The position numbers were made by a program, and so were the translations under genes. The notes beneath the pieces were generated by a model, which saw nothing but the letters and a program-made list of their open reading frames with translations, was not told where the DNA came from and searched no databases. 64,000 bases of DNA from NCBI RefSeq assembly GCF_001612945.1, contig NZ_BDBK01000002.1, forward strand, positions 992,001-1,056,000, given 5' to 3'. Shown here one piece after another: positions 45,107-54,117 of this stretch (position 1 is its first letter; every line of letters begins with the position of its first letter). The DNA is from Nocardia inohanensis NBRC 100128. GTDB lineage: Bacteria > Actinomycetota > Actinomycetes > Mycobacteriales > Mycobacteriaceae.

Positions 45107-46852
45107 ATGAGCGTGTCATCAGACCCGAGCCACCGGAGTACCTCGGCATCGGTGCCGTCCGTCGTAGCGGCGATCGTCGTGGACGAGCTCATCCGGTGCG
45201 GTGTCGAATGGTTCATCTACTGCCCGGGCTCCCGCAACGGACCTCTCGGCTTCGAACTCGCCCGGCGCGCCGCCGGCGGCGAAATCCGTTTGCAGGTCAG
45301 GCTGGACGAGCGAGCGGCGGCCTTCGTGGCGCTCGGTATCGCCAAGTCCACCGGTCGTCCCGCGGCCGTGGTGACCACCTCCGGAACCGCCGTCGCCAAC
45401 CTGCTGCCGGCCGTCACCGAGGCCAATTACGCGGGCGTGCCCCTGCTGCTGGTCACCGCCAACCGCCCGCCCGAGGTGCTCGGTACCGGCGCTTCACAGA
45501 CCGTGGAACAGGGCGAACTGCTCACCTCGCAGGTCCGCCACGTGCAGCGGCTGTGGTCGGGTGACGTGCTGCGGCCCGACACCAATGGCATTGTCCGAGC
45601 ACAGGTCTGCCGGGCCGTGGGGCTCGGCGCGGGCCGGCTCGGTCGGCCCGGACCGGTGCAGATCGATGTACCGCTGGCCTCCGGGCAACCCCCGGCCGCA
45701 CCCGGTGCCGTCGTCCCCGCCGGGCGTGCGGACGGCGCACCGTGGATCCGGATGACCGGCCGCCGCGACGCGCCGGCCGCGACCTGCGAGATCGACCTGG
45801 CGCTGTCCACGCTGGTGATCGCCGGTGACGGCGCGGACCTGTCCGGGGTTCCGGTACCGGTGCCCTGCATGGCGGAACCCACCGTCGACGTCGGCGCGCG
45901 GACCCGGCTGCACCCCTGGGTGCTGGATTACGTTCGCCCGCACCAGGTAGTCGTCTACGGCCGCCCCACCCTGCACCGCAATGTTGGCAGGCTGCTGGCC
46001 CGCCCCGAGGTGACCACCGTGCTGGCCGATGCCGGCGGCGACTGGATCTATGCCGCACCCGATATCGAAATCCTTGCCGCACAACCGATCTACCGCGGAC
46101 TGCCCTCCACTTCCTGGAGCGATGAGCTGCGTGTTCTGGACGCCACCGTGCGGCGGCAGTGGGCGAGCGTGCTCGACGCGGCCCCCCACCGCGCCACCGG
46201 CCTGGGCGTCGCCGACACCCTGCTCGGCGCGCTACGCCCCGGCGACCTGCTGTGGCTCGGAGCCTCCAACCCGATCCGCGATGTCTCGCTGACAGGGGTG
46301 CTGCCCACCGGAGTCCGGGTGCTCTCCAACCGCGGCGTGGCCGGCATCGACGGCAATGTCAGCGCCGCCGTCGGCGCCGCCCTGGCCGCCCCCGACCGCA
46401 CCGTCATCGCCCTGCTCGGCGACCTGACCTTCGCCTACGACGCCTCCGGACTCCAGTCCGGCCGCCTGGAACGCCGCCCCGACAACCTGATCATCGTGGT
46501 CTCCAACGACGCCGGCGGCGGGATCTTCGAACTACTCGAGCAAGGCCACCCCAAATACAAGGACGCCCCCTACGGCGACACCTTCGAAAGGATCTACGGC
46601 ACACCGCAAGACGTCGATATCGCTCACCTCTGCGCGGCCTACGGCGTCGCGCACCGGGTGACCGGAGTCAGCAGTCTGAGCGCCGCCGTGGCGGACTCCC
46701 GAACCGCCGGCGCCACGACAGTTCTAGAAGTTCCTGTCGCCCGCACCGGTCTACGTGACCTGCACGCGATCGCAAGACGTGGCGTGGACGATGCACTGGA
46801 TTCTGGTGCAGCCGCCCTGATTCCGGCGACCACTTCCGGAGGTGTGCGGTGA
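45107..46852 (+). CDS. menD: SEPHCHC synthase MenD
   Basis: 581 residues of the thiamine-diphosphate enzyme family. The N-terminal domain has WFIYCPGSRNGPLGFEL and RLDERAAAFVALGIAKSTGRPAAVVTTSGTA; the C-terminal ThDP-binding domain has GDLTFAYDASGLQ and NNDGGGIF-like SNDAGGGIFELL. It joins isochorismate and 2-oxoglutarate with loss of CO2, the first committed step of menaquinone synthesis. ATG 45107. The stop overlaps the menE start, so both are translated together. Menaquinol is the electron donor of NarGHI in this window. Confidence 0.92.
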   Translation: MSVSSDPSHRSTSASVPSVVAAIVVDELIRCGVEWFIYCPGSRNGPLGFELARRAAGGEIRLQVRLDERAAAFVALGIAKSTGRPAAVVTTSGTAVANLLPAVTEANYAGVPLLLVTANRPPEVLGTGASQTVEQGELLTSQVRHVQRLWSGDVLRPDTNGIVRAQVCRAVGLGAGRLGRPGPVQIDVPLASGQPPAAPGAVVPAGRADGAPWIRMTGRRDAPAATCEIDLALSTLVIAGDGADLSGVPVPVPCMAEPTVDVGARTRLHPWVLDYVRPHQVVVYGRPTLHRNVGRLLARPEVTTVLADAGGDWIYAAPDIEILAAQPIYRGLPSTSWSDELRVLDATVRRQWASVLDAAPHRATGLGVADTLLGALRPGDLLWLGASNPIRDVSLTGVLPTGVRVLSNRGVAGIDGNVSAAVGAALAAPDRTVIALLGDLTFAYDASGLQSGRLERRPDNLIIVVSNDAGGGIFELLEQGHPKYKDAPYGDTFERIYGTPQDVDIAHLCAAYGVAHRVTGVSSLSAAVADSRTAGATTVLEVPVARTGLRDLHAIARRGVDDALDSGAAALIPATTSGGVR

Positions 46853-48057
46853 CCTCACCGAATCTCGCTGCCGCGCCGAGTGTCGCTGCCGCGCCGAGTG
46901 TCGCCGGTGTTCCGCTGCGCGTGGTCTACCTGCCCCTCGATCCGGGTGCCGCCACCGAAGTGCTGGCGGGAGAGATCCAGCGTGCGCTGGACGGTGGGGA
47001 GGCGATTGCGCCGGTGACCGATCCGGCGGCAGCACAGGGACTTCCGGAGGTGGTGCCCGCGACGACCGCGGTCGTGCTGTCCACCTCCGGCTCCAGCGGG
47101 GTGCCGAAGCGGACGTTGCTCTCGGCGTCGGCGTTGCGGGCGTCGTGCGCCGCGACCTCGCGCAGGCTGGGTGGGGACGGGGACTGGCTGTTGTGCCTGC
47201 CCGCCGGTTTTGTCGCCGGGTTTCAGGTGATCGCCCGGGCGGTCCTGGGCGGGACCACGGTGTCGGCGCTGGACGGCGGGAGATTCGATCCCGCCGGGTT
47301 CGCGGCGGCGGTGGACGGTATGGGCTCGGGGCGGCGCTACACCTCGCTGGTGCCGACCCAGGTCAAGCGGCTGCTCGCTGATCCGGACGGCCGGAAAGCC
47401 TTGGCGCGCATGGATCGCGTGCTGGTCGGCGGTGCGGCGCTGGACCGGGCCACGGGGGATCGGCTGCGGGAAATCACCGAGGTGGTCACCACCTACGGTA
47501 TGACCGAGACGTGCGGCGGCTGCGTCTACGACGGTGTGCCGCTGGACGGTGTGCGGGTCCGAATCGTCGACGGCATGATCCACCTCGGTGGGGCGTGCGT
47601 CGCCGACGGATATCTCGGGGCCGCTCCCGAGGAAGCCGGGCGCTTCTACGCCGCCGACGGCGTGCGCTGGTACGCCACGGCGGATCGCGGTCATTTCACC
47701 GGCGGGTTGCTGGTCCCCACCGGCCGGGTCGACGATCTCATCAATACCGGCGGCGTCAAGGTCTCGGCCACCGCGATCGAAGCCATACTCGCCGAACTGG
47801 ATTGGGTGGACACCGCCATCGTGATGGGTGTGCCCGATCCGGAGTGGGGCGAACTGGTCAGCGCCTGTCTGGTGCCACGCGCGGGCGGCCAGGCCGCGGA
47901 CCCGGAACCCCTGCGCGCGCTGATTCGCGAACGGCTCGGCCGAGCCGCCGTACCCAAGCGCATCGTCGTCCTGGACGACCTGCCGCTGCTGCCGAATTCG
48001 AAGATCGATCGCCGAGCCGTGCGCGAGCGCCTGCTCACCGGCCCGGGGAAGGACTGA
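46849..48057 (+). CDS. menE: o-succinylbenzoate-CoA ligase MenE
   Basis: A 402-residue AMP-binding ligase, short like actinobacterial MenE. P-loop LSTSGSSGVPKRTLL near residue 77, TTYGMTETCGGCVYDGVPLDGV, ATADRGHF, GRVDDLINTGGVKVSATAIE and the catalytic Lys region LPNSKIDRRAV. It makes OSB-CoA in menaquinone synthesis. The first residues contain the hexapeptide AAAPSV twice, from an 18-bp tandem duplication at about 46866-46901. GTG start overlaps menD. MenH, MenC, MenB and MenA are not in the window. Confidence 0.88.
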   Translation: MTSPNLAAAPSVAAAPSVAGVPLRVVYLPLDPGAATEVLAGEIQRALDGGEAIAPVTDPAAAQGLPEVVPATTAVVLSTSGSSGVPKRTLLSASALRASCAATSRRLGGDGDWLLCLPAGFVAGFQVIARAVLGGTTVSALDGGRFDPAGFAAAVDGMGSGRRYTSLVPTQVKRLLADPDGRKALARMDRVLVGGAALDRATGDRLREITEVVTTYGMTETCGGCVYDGVPLDGVRVRIVDGMIHLGGACVADGYLGAAPEEAGRFYAADGVRWYATADRGHFTGGLLVPTGRVDDLINTGGVKVSATAIEAILAELDWVDTAIVMGVPDPEWGELVSACLVPRAGGQAADPEPLRALIRERLGRAAVPKRIVVLDDLPLLPNSKIDRRAVRERLLTGPGKD

Positions 48058-48063
48058 AAGCCC

Positions 48064-49161
48064 GTGGAGTCCGACCCGATTCGATTCCGATTGTGTGGTC
48101 CCGGCGGCGCGCTCGCGCTCGGGAACCCGATCGGATTCACCAACCTGAGCGAGGCCGAGGCCGCCGTGCGCACCGGGCGCCACGGTGACCTCGTCGCCGG
48201 CGCCATCCCCTTCGATCCGGCGAGCGATACGCCGTCGCTGTACCTCGGCCACCGAATCGTCGAGAACAGTGGTGGCGCGGTCGAATCCACCTGGGGCGGC
48301 TTCCGTCCCGAGGTGGTGTTCAACGACAACGCCATCGCGGAGTACATCGAGCTGTTCCACCGGGTACTGCCGCTGCTGCGCACCCCCGGCTCGGGGCTGG
48401 AGAAGATCGTCATCGCGCGTTCGGAACGCTTCTCCTACCACGACGCCGTCGATCCAGCCGGCATGTATCAGCGCATCGCCCAGCTGTATCCGCAGGTCCA
48501 CAGCTATTTCGTCGAGCATCTGGACGCGCCCGGCGTCTACACCATGGGCGCCAGCCCGGAGTTGTTCCTGCGCAAGACCGGTGACGTGGTGACCATGACG
48601 CCGCTGGCCGGAACGGTGCCGCGCGATGCCCAGCTATCCGAGGACGCGGATCGCGCCCAGGCGCGCGCCGAGCTGTACACCCACAAATACCTGGAAGAAC
48701 ACGGTCATCTGGCCGAGTTCATGATCAAGGGATTGGCCGCGCTCTGTACCGCGCTGGAGTATCCGGACGAGCCCGAGCTCGTCGCCGCGCCGGGCGTCTG
48801 GCATCTGGGCACGCCCATCACCGGGCGGCTCACCGATCCGGATATGCCCATCGCCGAACTGGTTTCGGCCCTGCATCCGTCCCCGGCGGTCTGCGGGGTG
48901 CCGCAGGCCGAAGCGCTGCGCCTGATCACCGCGCACGAATCGGCGCGCCGCTATTACGGCGGGCTGGTCGGCTGGTTCGACCGGGCCGGTGATTGCGAGT
49001 TCTATATGGCGTTGCGCGGACTCGAATTCGATTCCCGTGAACGGCATCTCACGCTGCGGGCCGGCGGGGGAGTGGTCGCGGGCAGTCGCCTGGCGACCGA
49101 ATTCGCCGAGACCTCGGCGAAACTCGCGTCCATGCGACGCGTATTGGGAATCACGCCGTGA
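48064..49161 (+). CDS. isochorismate synthase (MenF/EntC family)
   Basis: A 365-residue chorismate-binding protein. GASPELFLRKTGDVVTMTPLAGTVPR holds the substrate-binding core, LEEHGHLAEFMIKG the metal Glu/His region, HLGTPITGRL and HPSPAVCGVPQAEALRLI further conserved blocks, and YYGGLVGWFD the end. It converts chorismate to isochorismate, the substrate of MenD, so its place here fits menaquinone; a siderophore role (EntC/DhbC) is the alternative. GTG start 6 nt after menE. GTGA overlap with the AfsA-like gene. Confidence 0.85.
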   Translation: MESDPIRFRLCGPGGALALGNPIGFTNLSEAEAAVRTGRHGDLVAGAIPFDPASDTPSLYLGHRIVENSGGAVESTWGGFRPEVVFNDNAIAEYIELFHRVLPLLRTPGSGLEKIVIARSERFSYHDAVDPAGMYQRIAQLYPQVHSYFVEHLDAPGVYTMGASPELFLRKTGDVVTMTPLAGTVPRDAQLSEDADRAQARAELYTHKYLEEHGHLAEFMIKGLAALCTALEYPDEPELVAAPGVWHLGTPITGRLTDPDMPIAELVSALHPSPAVCGVPQAEALRLITAHESARRYYGGLVGWFDRAGDCEFYMALRGLEFDSRERHLTLRAGGGVVAGSRLATEFAETSAKLASMRRVLGITP

Positions 49162-49946
49162 GGCACAACGCGGGGGCGGGGCGAGAAGAGATAGTGGAGC
49201 GCCAAGTGTTCGACCCAAAGATAGTGCACGTCGTCGGAGATCGTTTCGCGGCCTTCGCCGAGGCGACGGGCGCGTGGACGGTCGCCGAGGCCATCTCGGC
49301 GCTGGAGACCGGAACGGTTCCGGAGGGCCGGGTGATATTGCAGCCCGGTCAGGGGGTGGGGCGTACCGATGCCGAGCGCATCGCCGCCACGGTGCGCCGC
49401 TACCGATTCGATTCCATCGAGGTCGGACCGAGCCCGGAGCGTTCGCTGCCCTCCTGCGACGACCTGCTCGTCGAGAACTCCAGGGATATCCTGATTTCCG
49501 GATTGCGCCGGGAATCCGATACCGAATTCGCCGCGGATCTGCGCCTGTCCGCCGATCTCGCGCTGCTGACCCGGGACCGGGATGTCATGCATGTGCCCGG
49601 ACTGCTCGCGATCGAAGCCTGCGATCACCTGTTCTTCGCCGTCGCGGCCCGGTATTTCGGAAATCTGCTGCCGGACAAGTGGCTTGCCACCATCGACCGG
49701 CTGGAGACCGAATTCCACAATTTCCTCTACCCGGTCCCGGCCACCCTGCGGCTCACCCTGAAATCGGCCGAACCCGGCACACGCGGGGATTACCGCTTCG
49801 CCTTCACCATCGTGCTCGAACAGGCCGGCCGGATCACCTCCGTGCATCGGTTCGAGCGCGGGGTGTACGACCGCGAACTCATCGACGCCAAAGAGCGCCG
49901 GCGCGCCGTGCACGCGCTGCCCGCGCCGAATTACTCAGTCAGGTAA
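49158..49946 (+). CDS. AfsA-like hotdog domain protein
   Basis: 262 residues from the GTG that overlaps the previous stop; GTG 49194 or 49206 are other possible starts. Residues about 120-215 (DVMHVPGLLAIEACDHLFFAVA, then RLETEFHNFLYPVPATLRLTLK) resemble the C-terminal hotdog domain of AfsA, the enzyme that condenses a beta-ketoacyl unit with dihydroxyacetone phosphate to begin gamma-butyrolactone signals. The N-terminal half is less like AfsA. The identification is moderate. Its translational coupling to isochorismate synthase and position before a thiolase are unexpected for a menaquinone locus. Confidence 0.55.
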   Translation: MRHNAGAGREEIVERQVFDPKIVHVVGDRFAAFAEATGAWTVAEAISALETGTVPEGRVILQPGQGVGRTDAERIAATVRRYRFDSIEVGPSPERSLPSCDDLLVENSRDILISGLRRESDTEFAADLRLSADLALLTRDRDVMHVPGLLAIEACDHLFFAVAARYFGNLLPDKWLATIDRLETEFHNFLYPVPATLRLTLKSAEPGTRGDYRFAFTIVLEQAGRITSVHRFERGVYDRELIDAKERRRAVHALPAPNYSVR

Positions 49947-49969
49947 GTGTTTACAGAAATGTTCGGACA

Positions 49970-51160
49970 ATGCGGGACGCGGTAATCGTCGCGGCGGTGC
50001 GCACACCGATCGGTAAGGGCAAGAACGGCGGGGCGCTCGAGGCGGTGCACCCGGTGGACATGATGGCGCACAGCCTGCGGGCCGTGGTGCAGCGGACCGG
50101 GATCGATCCGGTGCTCATCGACGAGGTGATCGGCGGCGTGGTCAGCCAGGTCGGGGAACAGGCCACCAATGTGACCCGGCGCGCCACCCTGGCCGCCGGG
50201 CTGCCGGAATCGGTGCCGGCCACCACCATCGACCGGCAGTGCAGTGCCAGTCAGCAGGCGCTGCGCTTCGCCGCGCACTCGGTCATCGCGGGCGACTGCG
50301 AGGTGGTGATCGCCACCGGTGTGGAATCGGTGAGCCGAATTCCCATGGGCACCAGCTTGAATCGGCTCGAGCACGCCGATCTCACCGGTGACGCCTTCTT
50401 GGAGCGCTATCCCGACGGCGTGCCGTGGCAGGGCATCAGCGCCGAACTGATAACCGCCCGTTGGGGTTTCAGCCGGGCCCAACTCGACGATTACGCGCTG
50501 GGCAGTCATCACCGGGCCGCCGACGCCGCCAAGAACGGGCTCTTCGACGCCGAACTCACCCCGCCGATCTTCGGATTGAACACCGACGAATGCATCCGGT
50601 ATCACGCCACCGCCGAAGGCTTGGCCGAATTGCCCTCCGCCTTCCGCAAACTCGACAAGGACCGGGTGCTGGCGCATCGGTTCCCGCAGATCGGCTGGCG
50701 GGTCACCGCGGGCAACTCCAGTCAGCTCGGTGACGGCAGCGCGGCGGTCATGGTGACCACCAGCGCCACCGCCCGCCGCCTGGGCCTGACCCCGCTGGCT
50801 CGCATACTCGGGCACGTCGCGGTCGGCGACGACCCGCACCTGATGCTGACCGCGGTGGTCCCCGCGACCGCCAAGGTGCTCCGCCAGACCGGCCTGCGCC
50901 TATCCGATGTGGACCTGTTCGAGGTCAACGAGGCGTACTCCAGCGTCGTGCTGGCCTGGGCTCAGGAAACCGGAGCCGACCTGTCCCGGGTGAACGTGCG
51001 CGGCGGAGCCATCTCGCTCGGACATCCGCTGGGCGCCAGCGGAGTCCGCCTCACCGCCACCCTGGTGCACGCCCTGCGTGAGCGCGGCAGCCGCTACGGT
51101 CTGCAAACCATGTGCGAATCCGGCGGGCAAGCCAACGCCATGATCCTCGAAGCCCTGTGA
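49970..51160 (+). CDS. thiolase (acetyl-CoA C-acetyltransferase family)
   Basis: A 396-residue thiolase. The nucleophilic Cys lies in TIDRQCSASQQALRFAAHSV near residue 89, NEAYSSV gives the NEAF motif, GGAISLGHPLGASG the catalytic His, and CESGGQANA the second catalytic Cys. It cleaves or forms beta-ketoacyl-CoA. ATG 49970 lies in the word GTTCGGACAATG, which resembles sequence at 44785 and 55993. A beta-ketoacyl product could supply an AfsA-type condensing enzyme, but equally it may be an unrelated fatty-acid gene. Confidence 0.87.
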   Translation: MRDAVIVAAVRTPIGKGKNGGALEAVHPVDMMAHSLRAVVQRTGIDPVLIDEVIGGVVSQVGEQATNVTRRATLAAGLPESVPATTIDRQCSASQQALRFAAHSVIAGDCEVVIATGVESVSRIPMGTSLNRLEHADLTGDAFLERYPDGVPWQGISAELITARWGFSRAQLDDYALGSHHRAADAAKNGLFDAELTPPIFGLNTDECIRYHATAEGLAELPSAFRKLDKDRVLAHRFPQIGWRVTAGNSSQLGDGSAAVMVTTSATARRLGLTPLARILGHVAVGDDPHLMLTAVVPATAKVLRQTGLRLSDVDLFEVNEAYSSVVLAWAQETGADLSRVNVRGGAISLGHPLGASGVRLTATLVHALRERGSRYGLQTMCESGGQANAMILEAL

Positions 51161-51178
51161 ACCCGCATCCGAGGGGAG

Positions 51179-52927
51179 TCAGCCCCGGAGCGGGATGAAC
51201 TCGACGGTGTCGCCGTCCGCCGCATGCGGGGGAACGATGACCAAGCCGTCGCGATCGAGCAGACCCGCGAGGTGAGCGGTACGGAGGTGACCGTCACCGG
51301 TCCAGCCGCCGTCGTGGTGGCAGCGGGCCGGGACGATTCGCGGTGCGGGACCCGCGATTTCGGCGGCGTTGTGCAGTGGGCCGCGCACCGGCCGGGTGGG
51401 GGTGGCCCCGGTCAGACCCTCCAGGGTGGCGTGGATGAGCGCCAGCAGGGTCGCGGTCGCCGCGAACGGATTGCCGGGGAGGCCGAGAACGACCGGGCCG
51501 GAGGCCAATTGGGCCGCGACCGTGGACCCGCCGGGGCGTAGGTGCAGGCGGCGCAGCAGGATTCGGGCCTCGGCGCGATCCAGGGTGGCCCGCAGCTGAT
51601 CGGCCGCGCCGCCGCCGGTCGCGCCGACGATGATCAGCAGATCGCAGTCGGTGGCGGCCGTCAGCACCTCGTCGAAGGCATTCGCGGTGTCGCGCAGGTG
51701 CACCCGGTCCACCGTCGTCACCCCGAACCAGGACAGCAGGTCGGGCAGGATCGGGCCGAGCGAATCGCGGGTCTGTCCGGTGTGCAGCGGGCCCTCGCTG
51801 CGGATCTCGTCACCGGTCATGACGATGCGCGCCCGCACCGGACCGCGCACCGCGACCGTGCTCACCTCGGCGCTGGCGGCCACCGAGATCAGCGCGGCGG
51901 TCACCGGGGCGCCGGCGGGCGCGAGCTCGAACCCGGGCTGCCAATCCTCGCCGCGGCGGCGCACATCATCGCGAATCGGGCTGTCCGGCAGGCGATGCAG
52001 CAGTCCGTCCGCGCCGACGGTGACGAATTCGTCGCGCACCACGGTGCCGGTCCCGTCGGGGACGTGGGCGCCGGTGGCGATGCGCACCGCTTCGCCGTCG
52101 AGCAGACCCACCGGGCGTTGCCCGCCCGCGAACCCGATATCCCGGCGCAATTGCCAAGGGCCGTCGCCGCTTACGGCATAGCCGTCCATGGCCGAGACGT
52201 CGAAACGCGGTAGCGCCTCCACCGCGAGCAACGGTTCGGCCAGCGCCGCGCCCCGGGCCGACCGTACCGGCGACCGCCGCGCGGGCAGCTGGGAAATGTT
52301 CCGGCGCAGGGTCTCCCGGGCCTCGTCCAGGCTGGCCGGTGCGGCGGTGCGCCCGGCGCTGACCCGGGCGTGCCGAATGTCCTCGGGGGTGTCGCAGTCG
52401 TCCACGCCGGGTAGCGCCACCATGGCGGTATCGACCGGCACCAATGCCTTCATCGGCCGGTTCACCAGCGAATCGAGATGCTTCAGCGCCGCGGTGAGCG
52501 CCCCGCGCCGCCACACTCCCACCAGATACTGCGGCCGCCCGGAGGCGTCGGCGGCGAATACCGCGTCGCTACCGGATTCGCGCGCGTGCGAGAGCAATTC
52601 GCCGATGGCCGCCGCGGTCAGGAACGGCATGTCGGCGGCGAGCACCACAATCAACCCGGCCGGGAATTCGCAGCCGTCCAGCGCTCCGAGCCCGGCCGCG
52701 ATGGCCGCCACCGGTCCGGCGCCGGCCGGGATCTCCTGCGCCTGGAGGATTTCCGGCGGCAGCTCCGGCCGGTGCGGTCCGACCACCACGGTGCGGTCGC
52801 AGCCGGCGACCGCGGTGAGCGCGGCATCGAGCATGGATTGCCCGCCGACCACGATGGCCGGTTTGTCCACGCCGCCCATGCGACTGGCGCGGCCACCGGC
52901 CAGCACGATCGCGTCGACGGTGGTCAC
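51179..52927 (-). CDS. MobA-MoeA fusion: molybdenum cofactor guanylyltransferase plus molybdotransferase
   Basis: 582 residues. Residues 1 to about 185 are MobA (VLAGGRASRMGGVDKPAI, LAADMPFL), which adds GMP to molybdopterin to give MGD. Residues about 205-582 are MoeA (RFDVSAMDGYAV, IATGAHVPDGTGTVV, VMTGDEIR, GATGGGAADQLRATL, LGLPGNPFAA), which inserts molybdenum. The two are normally separate proteins. NarG needs bis-MGD, so the fusion may channel the last cofactor steps. GTG 52927 (MTTVDAIVLAGG) is favoured over TTG 52936. It converges on the thiolase (18 nt) and is divergent from MmyB paralogue 2. Confidence 0.88.
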   Translation of the reverse strand: MTTVDAIVLAGGRASRMGGVDKPAIVVGGQSMLDAALTAVAGCDRTVVVGPHRPELPPEILQAQEIPAGAGPVAAIAAGLGALDGCEFPAGLIVVLAADMPFLTAAAIGELLSHARESGSDAVFAADASGRPQYLVGVWRRGALTAALKHLDSLVNRPMKALVPVDTAMVALPGVDDCDTPEDIRHARVSAGRTAAPASLDEARETLRRNISQLPARRSPVRSARGAALAEPLLAVEALPRFDVSAMDGYAVSGDGPWQLRRDIGFAGGQRPVGLLDGEAVRIATGAHVPDGTGTVVRDEFVTVGADGLLHRLPDSPIRDDVRRRGEDWQPGFELAPAGAPVTAALISVAASAEVSTVAVRGPVRARIVMTGDEIRSEGPLHTGQTRDSLGPILPDLLSWFGVTTVDRVHLRDTANAFDEVLTAATDCDLLIIVGATGGGAADQLRATLDRAEARILLRRLHLRPGGSTVAAQLASGPVVLGLPGNPFAATATLLALIHATLEGLTGATPTRPVRGPLHNAAEIAGPAPRIVPARCHHDGGWTGDGHLRTAHLAGLLDRDGLVIVPPHAADGDTVEFIPLRG

Positions 52928-53286
52928 GAAGCGCAATCCGGCGCGGGGCTGATCATGTCTGCCGATCGTAGTGCTTCGGTGGCAGCCGATCGCCGATGCC
53001 GGGCGCTCGCGTCCGCGCGCCCCGGTTCCGCCCCCGAAATCCCTGGCTTGCCAATCAATTGCTCATAGATCGAGTGTCGGAGGGTGGGCAGCGACACATG
53101 ACCGGAATGATGATGTTTCGGACTCTGTCGGAATCGTATATGGCAGTATCCGAAACAGGAACTGGCGGCGTACGCGGCGATTCGCTACACCGCGCAGTCA
53201 GCGTCAGGCGGATCTCGCCGCCGGGGCAGCGGCGGCCCGCGACCGATGAAGGATGGTTGCTGAGTGTTTGTGGAGAGGGATACGTC
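52928..53286. other. intergenic region before MmyB paralogue 2
   Basis: About 360 bases. TGTTTCGGA (53114-53122) and TCCGAAACA (53149-53157) are perfect 9-bp inverted repeats enclosing TATATG (53138-53143). This suggests an autoregulatory operator. The regulator frame stays open through the region from 52996, but HTH similarity begins only after GTG 53287, so this is treated as leader. No other gene is seen. Confidence 0.5.
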
Positions 53287-54117
53287 GTGGTACAGCGCGT
53301 GAAGCCGAATGACTTCGAGGAACTGCGACCCCCGACATTCGGCTTACTGCTGCGCCGATTGCGTGATGCGCGCGGCGTCTCACGCGAGCGCCTGGCCTTC
53401 AATGCCGGTGTCAGCGCCAGCTATATCAGTCATTTGGAGAAAGGCGATCGCGACCGCCCCACCCGCGAAGTCGTCGACGCCCTGGTGCGCTACCTCGATC
53501 GCATCGACCCCTTGACGGCGGTCGAACGCCGGCATCTGCTCGATCTGGCGGGGCTGGGCGTCACCGAATTCCCCACCATCGAGCAACTGCGCGGGGAAAT
53601 CACCGCCGACATGCTGCGCGCGCTGGAACTGCACGAGCCCAATATGGCCGCGTACGTCGACACCCGCTGGAATGTGCTGGCCTGCAACCGCAGCTATGCC
53701 GCCGCGTTTCCGGGATTGGAACAGGATGTCAATATCCTGCGCTGGTTCTTCGCCAACGAGGCTTCGCGAAAAGTCATGGTGGACTGGGACACCGAGGTCC
53801 GGCTCACCGTCGAATGGCTACGCGGATTGATCGCCGGTTCCGGCGATACCGCCTGGTCCGCCGAATTTCTCGCCGAACTCGGACAGCACGAGCTGTTCCG
53901 GCGGCTCTGGGACGAAGGCGCGGTCACCTATGGCGGTGACCGCCCCGGCATGCACCTGCGCGACACCGCGACCGGGCGCTGCCGCAATGTCATCGTGCAG
54001 ATGTTCCGGGTGTTCTGCGCCAACTATCCCGATCAGATCCAGATCTTTCTGGGGATGGCCGACGAATGCCCGGACAGCTGCGAACTGCGCGGTGGGAATC
54101 AGGCCCCGATCGACTGA
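53287..54117 (+). CDS. XRE regulator with MmyB-like ligand domain, paralogue 2
   Basis: 276 residues. HTH at about 18-85 (FGLLLRRLRDARGVSRERLAFNAGVSASYISHLEKG), nearly identical to the paralogue at 43944; then the MmyB PAS-like domain (PNMAAYVDTRWNVLACNRSYAAAFPG, NILRWFFANE). The C-terminus has three Cys (RVFCANYP and DECPDSCEL) absent in paralogue 1. GTG 53287 has GGAGAGG 8 nt upstream; ATG 53098 is an alternative. Its last 19 bases overlap the 3' end of the convergent hydrolase gene. Confidence 0.83.
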   Translation: MVQRVKPNDFEELRPPTFGLLLRRLRDARGVSRERLAFNAGVSASYISHLEKGDRDRPTREVVDALVRYLDRIDPLTAVERRHLLDLAGLGVTEFPTIEQLRGEITADMLRALELHEPNMAAYVDTRWNVLACNRSYAAAFPGLEQDVNILRWFFANEASRKVMVDWDTEVRLTVEWLRGLIAGSGDTAWSAEFLAELGQHELFRRLWDEGAVTYGGDRPGMHLRDTATGRCRNVIVQMFRVFCANYPDQIQIFLGMADECPDSCELRGGNQAPID

